DNA from: Ixodes scapularis
Lineage: Eukaryota; Arthropoda; Arachnida; Ixodida; Ixodidae
Length of the DNA stretch: 64,000 bases
Direction of reading: 5' to 3'
NCBI RefSeq assembly: GCF_016920785.2
Contig: NW_024609881.1
Location: 42,936,710-43,000,709, forward strand
Every line of letters starts with the position of its first letter. Position 1 is the stretch's first letter. Of this stretch, positions 55,432-64,000 are shown piece after piece. A program made the position numbers and the translations under genes. A model generated the notes under the pieces. That model saw nothing but the letters and a program-made list of their open reading frames with translations. It was not told the origin of the DNA and did not search any database.

Positions 55432-57181
55432 GTAAAAAGTCATTGTCTGTAATGTCCATAGCCCAAGGCTAGGTTAAAGTGACGGGGAGCATAAAAACTG
55501 AAGCATGGAATGCCTTCAAATTTAACGCGCTCTAAATATTTATAAAAAACAACTTTTAGTGGTATTTCACTAGACTCAGCATGTTAAATTCGACCCATGT
55601 GTTTGTTTCAACTAATTAAAAAGCTAATCCACAAATCTTAGTTAATTATCTGAATTATCATGACGATTAGCAACCGATATTGTGACCTCATGGCCCATAA
55701 CTCACATGTACAGACCGCATTAGTAGAAATTTTACGCAGTGCTTAAGACAAATTTGTAAAATAAAAAAAAGAACAGCCTCTATGCTTTTTTTTTATTGAT
55801 GTACTCATCACGTTTTTCTCTTCAACACTTCGAAAAAAAATCTCCCTTGTACAGTGGTGAACATGTAATGAGCCAAGTGAAAGAAGAGCATTGGTGCAGG
55901 TTTAAGTACAAAATGAAACTGCGATGTAGCATTTCCGTTCCTGGCCTAATAAGCGGCGCAGAGGAAAATAGTATTGAAAGTTGCATTAGCTACTTAAACT
56001 ATGTGCCCTGTTCGACATACGACACATAATTTCAACTCGTGTCTTATTCAAAATTTCTGTTTAATTAGTAATAGAAAATAGACGGTAGGTTGATCGTGCT
56101 GAGAAACACCGTTCAGAACTATAGGCAACAGTATTAGAGGAGAAAGACTTCCACGCTTTTTGACGTAGACCTATAATTGTTTGAACATATTATGGTCCAA
56201 ACGACGGCTAGAACGGAAATTTTAGACCCGAAGCTACATACTGTTTGACAGCTGGAGGTTTAACCAACTTTGTGGGCGTCGTGAAACGGGAAATAAGGAA
56301 AATTATCTGTTCCGCTTCATATTGTTGCCCATAGTGCCTAGTGTTGCGAATGATCCTTGCACGCACTATGTGTGAGTTCACGTAACGTCAAGAGGTCACA
56401 AGGCATTGCGATGCCAATTGTCGTCACGATGTTACAGTATAAAGTGTCGGGACGCCAGACTCACGTCACCGAATGACGTCACGTCACCCGTGGCGTCACG
56501 GTCTCACGTGTTGTCTCAGCGTCATGGTGTCACGAGGCGTCATAATATCACGTGATATCGCAATCTTCCGTGGCGATTCTTCGAAACTGCTCATCCCGGC
56601 AACTGACAAAACACTGCCAATAAAACACATTTTTCGTCAAAGTGTCACAAGTGGCATGATAATTTACGCAATATAGCCGCATGCTTCAAGTTTGGAAATA
56701 AAATTACACGTGCCCAAAAGAGTATCTAATTTATATAAGTGGAGAGACCTGCCTAACTTATCAGATTACATCAGGGAACAAACATGGAATACAATGGAGA
56801 TACGGCCTATGCATTGAGCCGCGTGAAGCTCTTTCAGAAGGATAGACTCTGAACCCAAGAGTCGTTGAAATGAACTAGTCGAATTTGGCTAAGTTTGAAT
56901 ACTTGATAACAAAAACTCACGTTTGTCTTAGGTTAACTGCATTAAAACGAATCTACAGATCCACTTTACGAAACTTTGAAAATTAGATCTTTAATATTTA
57001 GAACCGCGAGCCTTGCTGGTGATGGCTCATGTTGGCTAAGAATATTTCACGGCCAGTGAATTGTGCAACAGTATATTTGCAAAGTAAATGAGCTGGCGCA
57101 ATGCGTTATAATGAATTTATCTTAACTGGGAACTACAATTCTGTTTCTCACCACATTTTTACCATATCTTTATTATTGCAG
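55432..57181. other. Intron sequence, nothing recognised
   Basis: AT-rich intron. The 56440-56550 stretch repeats GTCACG-type words (ACGTCACGTCACCCGTGGCG), but forms no defined element. Nothing else is seen. Confidence 0.5.
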
Positions 57182-57288
57182 GGGCCGATAAAACACGGCA
57201 GTCTATTTGGAAGCTCTCAAGTGATGCCCTGATCCACAACACGTGGAGTCCAGCTCAAATTTCGTTTTCTGCAGCAGGCCAATTTCAG
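57182..57288 (+). CDS. MAM-domain protein, third exon of MAM domain 2
   Basis: Exon with acceptor TTATTATTGCAG and donor GTTAGT. It opens with two bases completing Gly and ends in phase 0. It reads ADKTRQSIWKLSSDALIHNT, then WSPAQISFSAAGQFQ: the LW(K)L....  W..A.I.... strand pair of the MAM fold, with its conserved Trp. The equivalent region of domain 1 is fused to the previous block in exon 3690-3925. Confidence 0.9.
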
Positions 57289-59011
57289 GTTAGTTGGTCA
57301 TTATCTGACGTCCTTCAATATTCATGGTACCAAAAATCCCACTGATTTTTCTTGAAATAACTGTCTTATTTTAACTTTTTTGGTTGTTGAAGAGAAAGGA
57401 CACTATGTTTCGTGACGCATCATATTTGCGAAAAGCAATATAATATAAATCTTTCATTCCAAACACTTCAGTAAGCGGGTGTCTCACCAGAGGGCCTGGA
57501 GACTGCGGGAGACTGGCAGAACAATGCCTGAACACTTAAATTTGCACAAACACAATTTAAACTTGTGAGCAAATACCTTAGGATTAAACACTAATTATGG
57601 ACAAAAGGGCTGTTTAGGTGTTTTGTTTGTTATTTTTGACAACGCATGAAGGGAGTGAAAACTGTAAAAAAAGGAATTGAAAAATAAATTAACAAAACCT
57701 TTCGGGCAACTCTAGATTGTCAAAAAACGCTTAGCTGCTTTCTCTGGCACAATGCAGGTTTCACTCAAATACTTCAAAGGTTCTTTCTTTGGAACTTATT
57801 TAAGTTACACAAGCCTCGGTTTTTCAATTGGAAATATAAATATTTAAATTATTCTTTTCTAATAGTTGTAGAAGAGCATGCGTAATTATATATATGTCGT
57901 ATGTATTTGGTATATTAAATATGTTACTATATATTTGTGAGACGCACTAATGTATGGTGGGACAGGCGGTCTGACACTGTAAAACGAGCCGGAAGGATCG
58001 GTGCCTGCTTATGGACTGCTCAAACGTTCCCAAATTGGGCATTGAGCGGTTCAGTTTTACCGTGAGAAAATTCAAGGCGTAGTTCACTCCCCGTAACAAA
58101 TGAGAGCGACAAACTTGCCAAAGGCAAGATGATGCGCGGTCACAGACGACCGAATTAGCGACGCTATTAACTTATGACGCCATCTCCCCATAGGCGCTGC
58201 GAGCAGATGACGCACTCTTTTTTTCTTGTCGCTGGGCCTATCGGGAGATGGCGCCACAGGTTAATAGTGTGGCGAATTTCGTCCTCTGTGAACGCGTTCG
58301 ACGTCGAATTTGACAAGCTTGTTACTTTCATTGGTCACAGGAAGAAAACTGCGGCTTGAAATTTCCCACGGTGAAAAGGGCTTGCTCATTGCACATTTTG
58401 TAAAAGTTCTCGCTTTTTGTATGCGCAGGTGTAGATTTTTTTCGCTCGTTTTACAGCGTCAAATCCGCTTGAGCCACTGTATATATCATTGTATCAGGGT
58501 TTCTGATATTTGTGTCTGTTTTGCGGGTGTCAATGCCCTTTTATACACATGAAAAAATAAATAAGCATGGATTTCTTCTTGTCTTAGAACACGTTCTCTT
58601 GTTGGGAACGATCGAGTTAACAAGAAACAACCTACACCATTAACATGTACCCTTCACCTTACGTCAGGGCATCTAACATTACGGGATATCTGACATCACG
58701 GGATCACGTGACGCAGTGGCTTTAAGACAGTTTAGGTGACCACGTGACAAAGTGACCCATAGTTGAATCAACCACTTGACCGCCATACCTATTCTACATT
58801 TGATGAACTTTTCAGGTGTGAGCAATGTTCAGCACAAGGGTACGGAGTATTGTGTGCGACATTATAAATTTTTTTGTTCATAAAGGCACAAAATTGAAAA
58901 GATGATTGATGATGGTCATCATCATATCGCTCACTAATGTTTAGTTAAGGGTCGTAGTTTTACAGTTGAGACATGATAATCAGTCCTAATTTTTCCTTTA
59001 ATTTTGTTCAG
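57289..59011. other. Intron with a long foldback
   Basis: Holds the foldback at 58140-58291. No exon, RNA gene or protein-coding repeat was otherwise recognised. Confidence 0.5.
58140..58291. repeat. Foldback hairpin with about 57-bp arms
   Basis: TCACAGACGACCGAATTAGC...TATTAAC...GCCATCTCCC...TAGGC pairs with GCCTATCGGGAGATGGC...GTTAATA...GAATTTCGTCCTCTGTGA with a minority of mismatches. Confidence 0.85.
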
Positions 59012-59105
59012 GTGGAATTTGAGTGCTCTCACGAACCCGGATCGTACATAGGGTTCTACTGTGCGGTAGACTATGTTCGGCTTAGCGACTGCGCCCGCCC
59101 TCAGG
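59012..59105 (+). CDS. MAM-domain protein, last exon of MAM domain 2
   Basis: Exon with acceptor TTTTGTTCAG and donor GTAAGT. It opens in phase 0 and leaves one G. It reads VEFECSHEPGSYIGFYCAVD, then YVRLSDCARPQ: the closing MAM block, where an (I/V)A(I/V)DD(I/V) core is followed by a Cys. Here the core is CAVDYVRL, so the second Asp is Tyr. Including this exon, domain 2 is 173 residues, as expected for the family. Confidence 0.92.
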
Positions 59106-59734
59106 GTAAGTGGTTCGTACTTCAGGTACTATTTTCCTTGTAGGTGTGGGTTCCGGAAAGTTCCTTGAACACATACTTCCCTTCTATTTGATTAATATCA
59201 AGGATTGGAAAAAAAATTATTTTAGAAGTTTTGCAGTGAAAATCACGAACAAAAGACGCTTTTTCTTAATTTCAGTTTCAGTTCCCTTTCCAGATTGAGT
59301 GGGAAAACTCTCAAATTAGGTTGCACTGAAACTAATCTTAGCCGGGTTTCAGGCTGCGCAGAAATACGTGAAGAATGCAGCTCGCGGACATGCAAATACA
59401 ACATTAAGACAAACCAAATGTTCCATTCATGAAGTTTAGTATACCCTGTCATTCATGCTAAGTTTAAACGATAGACGGCGTAAGTCTCTACGTGTCCATA
59501 GGCCCAGCAGGACGTGGTGATCGCGACGAAGGTAACAGAATTTCGGCTTGGTTTTCTAGCGCACATAGGAAAGTGTGGCGGAACCCCACGGAAAACATTA
59601 CGAAATCTATAACACTTTGAGTTCCGGACACTATTTGAAAGCGCAGGGGAGCGCGAGGGTACTTAGATATCCACTGCTTTCTAACGAGAAAAAACAAACT
59701 GAGTTATCATTATCGATATTTTCTTTAATCGCGG

Positions 59735-61625
59735 AATTTCAGCGGACCAGACCTTACGATGGCCAGAAACGTTAGACGTCCAAAATGGAGAAACCTCGAT
59801 CAGCATCCAGGTAGTGATCACTACATTTTGATGACCGAATTTGACGCTGTCAGGTGTAAAAAAAAATTGGACAAGCCAAAATCAAGGAATGGGACAGCTG
59901 GAGAGCAAGCACAGCCGAAAAGGTGATCTCGATCGAAAACATGGAACGGTGGCCGAGAGATCTGGTTGGGGAAGTCAAGTCCTACACTAAAGCCACCAGT
60001 GCTACAGAGAACACTCCAGCGCTAGATGCTCACCTTCGACACCTCTGGGAAGCCAGAAGGTCGCTCACGAGGCGTTGGAAGAAACAAAAGCTTAACAGCA
60101 AGTAAAAAAGAGAAAATAAGAGCGCAACATTGAGGCGGAGAGCTAAGCCATCAGCCTAACCAGACAAAACTAGACCACACTTTGCGGCCAAATTTGCAAA
60201 AAATTAAGCGTATCAAAAACCTCGAAAATACTAAGCGCCCTGACTGATCCGAACGGAACAAGGACAGCCGCGTATCGCCACAACAACAAACTCATACATC
60301 TAGCGGAAGGATTAGACGAAAAGGTAATACAGCGATTAGCTGACAAATACCTCTGAACCAATCCCCCAAAAGACCAACCTGATTACGAAAGAGAGCCAAA
60401 TGAAGAACTAGATAAACCAATTACTGCGGAAGAAATTAAATAACCCTAGGTGCCAGAGGCACACTTAAGAGAGCGGTTCTCTCGCCGCAGACGCAATTGA
60501 CGCTTATGCCAGAAGCAGGGGTCTCCAATGCGCCCACGAAGAGTCCGAGCTTCTAATCTTATAGAACTCCAGACAAAAAACAAGCGAGCGCATTGAAAGT
60601 GGTATCAATTGCGAGTCGATCCCACGATCCGACTCTGTCAAAATTCTGGGACAATATATTCTGCAGGGCAGGGGAAACGGGGTCACACCCAAGACATTCG
60701 GGGGAACAACTTAGCAAGTTCTCCAGATGATGAGAAGAATACGAAACAAACGCCACGTACTTGGTGAGAAGGAAGCTTCACGGCTAGTGCAAGCCTTCGT
60801 CGTCTCTCGCATCATTTACGGGACGGCGTACCTTCAACTCACAAAGGGTGAGGTGGAGAAACTGGATGTTCTAATTAGAAAGGCATATAAGACGGCATTG
60901 GGTATTCCGAGCTCTACATCCTCCTGCAGACGTTTGGAGCTCGGGGTTCACAACACGATAGAAGAGCTTTTGGAGGCTCAGAAGCTCGCCGAAATGAGGA
61001 GATTAAACAAAACAGCAAATGACAAGTGGCTCATGGCGCCGTTACGCCTCACCATTCCTGGCGGGAGACCATAGCCCCTAGAAGATCTCACCCCGGACAT
61101 GAAAGAGAAAATTAACTTCAGTCGAATACATATAGAGACATGTAATGTAATGCCGAGAGGGGCAGAGCTAGGGCGGAATCGCTCGGTAGATTGTGGGACA
61201 ACGACCAGGGCACGCTATACGTGGACGCTGTCGGGCCTCAAGAAGGACATACGGTAGCTGTCGTCACGATGTCGGACGGAAGAGTAAAATGTACTCAGCC
61301 TCAACGAAGAGCACAGTCGTCACACATGGGGAAGAAGCAGTCTTCGCCTCAGCCATCGCCTACAACCCCCGCGCAATATTTCTCAGACTCGCAAGAGGCC
61401 TGTAAGCATTTTATTTAGGGCTCAATCAGCACACTCGCCCATCAAATATTTCGTAAACACCCACCGGCGAAGGTGTTTCCCATATGGACGCTAGGACACA
61501 CGGGCAAGAGGGCGACGAGGCCGCCAACGCCACAGCCCGAGCTTAGCCTTAAGCAACTAGTTCGCTCTTTTAGCACGCAGGAGCTAACGATAGTCCATGT
61601 TAAGGCGAGTCGAGGTATATATTTT
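59735..61625 (+). pseudogene. I-clade LINE ORF2 remnant with internal deletion
   Basis: Decayed non-LTR retrotransposon. It starts with the end of the endonuclease (PKWRNLDQHPGSDHYIL-like, 59790-59830). It continues through a damaged linker and breaks around 60430-60560, where the RT palm with its catalytic motif should be. The thumb region is clear at 60727-61074: MRRIRNKRHVLGEKEASRLV, QAFVVSRIIYGTAYLQL, RKAYKTALGIP and LELGVHNTIEELLEA. An RNase H domain follows (YVDAVGPQEGHTVAVV near 61209, and FPIWTLGHTGKRA near 61478). Thumb plus C-terminal RNase H is the layout of I-clade LINEs. Several frameshifts are present. It lies in the intron after exon 59012-59105, same strand. Confidence 0.88.
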
Positions 61626-62583
61626 GGTATAGTAACGTTGCTTTTGCGCGTTTGGGAACAAAATAGAAACAGCAGCGTTCCGTATAAAATAAAAAAAAAA
61701 GCGATCGGAAAAAGAGAAATGTCTATTTTACTCCTAGCGCGATGGCGATGCCCGCACGACCTTGCTGTCACGTGCGTCGGCTATCCCTGTTGCCGTACGG
61801 TGCATTAACACAGGACGGCTAAATGTTTTTCAGCAATGTAACACCCTTTCTTAAGAGCAGGCACATAATTAATAAGGAAGTAGATTTGAACGACAAATAT
61901 CCTACTTCACCGCGGTTTATCTGATCAGTGCAGCGGACAAAAATATAAAAAAATAGATGGGTCCTGTGTGTTGCGTGCGAACCTAGCATAAGCTATTGCT
62001 ACATGTAATGAAAAAAAAATTATTTTCACTCTATACATTCTTATTGCCTTTAATTGTCACCTATATACTTAGGAGGTGCCTTGAATGAAAGATTATTTGA
62101 ATTAAACGTTGTTGTCTTAGGAAGTATCCCTAAATTAAAAATCATAATAAAGACTAGTACAGCAGAAGCTGAAACAATAAGGTCGTTGAATGTCTTCTAC
62201 CCTGCATTATAAAAGTATGCTTTGCCTGGAAACGAACGAATATCTCGGAATTACAGCGAGGCCCAAAGTTCGGCTTGTTAGTTTAAAATAATAAAATGCC
62301 AAAAAAAACCTAAATATCCAAAATACAAGGTGTCAGAACGTATATTCCTTGTGTGCCTTGTGTTTGCTTAGTTTTTAGCGCGGTTTTAGTTTTTTTTATT
62401 TTGGAAATATAGATTCGAAAAAATATGCTCTACATTTTCTAGCTTTCCTTTAAATTTTGTAACATAGTCGAAAAACTTATGCGACTAAGTTTTTGCGTTC
62501 TAACCTTGAGATCCGCATGCCCTGCATGCGAAGGAGGTTTTAACCTCTGTAATGTAGTAACGCCCTTGTTATGTGCACCGCAG
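61626..62583. other. Intron sequence, nothing recognised
   Basis: AT-rich intron between the LINE remnant and the last visible exon. No gene or repeat is recognised. Confidence 0.5.
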
Positions 62584-62745
62584 CCAATCACAACCTGGAC
62601 TGCGACTTCGAGGAAGGCCTGTGTTCCTGGCTCAACGTGGAGGGAGATGACGTCGGCAGGGGGGAGTGGAGGCTTGGTGGCGGCACCATCAAGACTACAC
62701 TGCCAAAACCCAGCATGGACCACACGCTAAAAACAGCAAACAACG
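62584..62745 (+). CDS. MAM-domain protein, first exon of MAM domain 3
   Basis: Exon with acceptor TTATGTGCACCGCAG and donor GTATGT; phase 1 at both ends, exactly like the first exon of domain 2. It reads NHNLDCDFEEGLCSWLNVEG, then GEWRLGGGTIKTTLP and PSMDHTLKTANNG. C(D/N)FE.GLC.W followed by W....G and DHT is the textbook MAM N-terminus and a better match to the consensus than domain 2. The rest of the domain lies beyond the window. No signal peptide or membrane segment is visible in any exon here, so topology cannot be stated. Tandem MAM domains with LDL-receptor repeats (MALRD-like) or plain multi-MAM proteins are the candidate family types. Confidence 0.93.
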
Positions 62746-63259
62746 GTATGTATGTATGTGTAAAGAAATAGACAACGCCTAGCAAATCACTCAGTTTCCT
62801 CCCCAATGAAAGTTTCGCAATATCTTATTAAAAATTACAAGCAATTTGCAAAAAACCTGCAAAATGTTATGGACAGCAGACGCTTACTTATTTCAACATT
62901 ATTCTCATACAATACAAAAAAAAATGCTTCTAAGTTTATATAATTAAATTCGCCTCCTCTTTTGCAACCTGTCCCAAAAGCTAGTCCTGCATTCATGCAC
63001 AGACTGAGAGTTCGTTCACGAGTACATTGTTATGGAATAAAAAAAACAGTTCAGATTTTTTTTTCAATTACGTGTATAACCCAAAAATCTAAAACCCATA
63101 CACAACAAAACTTGACTCTTGTCAAAATTACTATAGATAAATAAATTTCACGCGTGTTCATTCGACCAAACGCGATTAAATGCAGCAGCTTTACAGGAAC
63201 ATCGTGTGTGAAAACAATTAGGAAATGAAGATGTATGCTGATGAAATGGATGTAATATG
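62746..63259. other. Intron sequence, nothing recognised
   Basis: Start of the intron after exon 62584-62745. AT-rich, with no exon or repeat boundary seen. Confidence 0.5.
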
Positions 63260-63735
63260 CCACACACACATCGAGGATGACGTCAAGGAGGGTGTCTAGG
63301 ACGACGTTGAGGATGACATCTAGGACGGCCTCTAGGACGACCTCTAGTGCGACCTCAAGGACGAAGCCAATTGCAGCGTTCACGACGACCTCAAGGAAGA
63401 CCTATAGGACGAACCTTATGACGGCCTCAAGGACGACGTCTAAAACGAAGTCATGGACGGCGTCTGGAATGGCGAATGGAACGATGTCCAAGGCGATTTC
63501 AAGGACGACTTCAAGGACACTCTTTAGGGCGAGTAAAGGACGTCGCAATGGTAGACCTCAAGGACGAACTCCAGGACGACCTCTAGAATGACCTCAAGTA
63601 TGACCTCAAGGAAGACCCTAGAGGACGACGTTAACAACTGTTGTTAATGACGTTAACAACAGGTCGTCCTAGACTACGTCTAGGACGACCTGAAGGACGA
63701 CATATAAGACGAGTTCAAGGACGACGTTAAGGACA
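63260..63735. repeat. Minisatellite with a 12-bp core unit
   Basis: The unit is GACGACCTCWAG with variants, clearest at 63325-63375 (GACGGCCTCTAG, GACGACCTCTAG, TGCGACCTCAAG). At the distal end, palindromes GTTAACAACTGTTGTTAA (63630 region) and GTCGTCCTAGACTACGTCTAGGACGAC (63665 region) are embedded. The Arg/Thr/Ser-rich frame and the minus-strand Val/Leu-rich frame are artefacts of this repeat. Confidence 0.88.
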
Positions 63736-64000
63736 TCAGGCGACACAGCTTCAGCTAGTGACGCTTATGAGCCAACGCAATCAGCACTTACCGGAACGGA
63801 GCTTACGCAACCGGTGCTTTCTTGATCTTGATAGCGCGAACTCGAGCTGTAGCCACGGGTATTACGTGACCTTGTGGACATTACCCTTAGGGCGAGGGCA
63901 TGACCTTGAGGGCGGTTAGGGGTGTAAAGATACCGATTACGAACTGGCGCGACGAGCGCTTACACGAACGGAGCTTACTCACCCGCCGCTTATCTGCCCT
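63736..64000. other. End of window, intronic sequence
   Basis: Short repeated words (CGGAGCTTACNCA, GACCTTG, AGGGCG) suggest another degenerate repeat that continues beyond the window. No gene is seen. Confidence 0.4.

Noticed and set aside
63051..63591. Repetitive open frames (RTTS-type plus, VLEV-type minus)
   Set aside because: A 12-bp repeat unit keeps frames open. There are no splice sites, start context or similarity.

Overview
The window reads as chromosomal DNA of an arthropod, most probably a hard tick. This rests on the flavour of the Ty3/gypsy and I-clade retroelements, the dense population of small DNA transposons and the very large introns; it is inference, since no species-diagnostic gene is present. 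Nothing prokaryotic is visible, and most long open frames are shadows of repeats.

Two host-type layers can be separated. The first is a plus-strand gene for a protein with tandem MAM domains, seen as seven exons between 3690 and 62745. Splice sites and reading phases fit throughout: 3690-3925 and 8482-8572 (rest of one MAM domain), 47404-47556, 55267-55431, 57182-57288 and 59012-59105 (one complete MAM domain of about 173 residues), and 62584-62745 (start of a third). Both ends of the gene lie outside the window.

The second layer sits inside the 38.8-kb intron 8573-47403. From 10088 to 36019 there is what I interpret as a single two-gene DNA transposon of about 26 kb. It has outward-facing terminal inverted repeats (CCCAGGCAGCACAC...GATRTTGG) next to TA dinucleotides, and subterminal arrays rich in CCAATATTGG-like dyads at both ends. 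An uninterrupted 670-residue transposase-like ORF (30029-32041, plus) and a divergently transcribed multi-exon gene with a DUF4806-like C-terminus (28104 down to 11096, minus) lie within it. The six minus-strand coding exons join in phase to 377 residues, with a single in-frame TGA in exon 4. A roughly 100-bp minisatellite follows the transposase ORF. The element has in turn been invaded by many smaller elements: hAT, TTAA-flanked MITEs, pogo-like MITEs, a 5S-derived sequence and foldbacks.

The remaining intronic DNA is almost entirely mobile or repetitive. A decayed plus-strand Ty3/gypsy pol with a probable 3' LTR lies at 1-2558. A decayed minus-strand Ty3/gypsy (gag, RT, RNase H, integrase) lies at about 39916-45118 and is split by two hAT elements with recognisable 8-bp target duplications. 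An I-clade LINE fragment occupies 59735-61625. Three copies of a foldback element packed with TGACGTCA and GTCACGTGAC palindromes occur at 6.5, 13.2 and 48.3 kb. A further tandem array with palindromic units lies at 52.59-53.31 kb, and a 12-bp minisatellite at 63.27-63.73 kb. No CRISPR array, intact tRNA or complete rRNA gene was seen.
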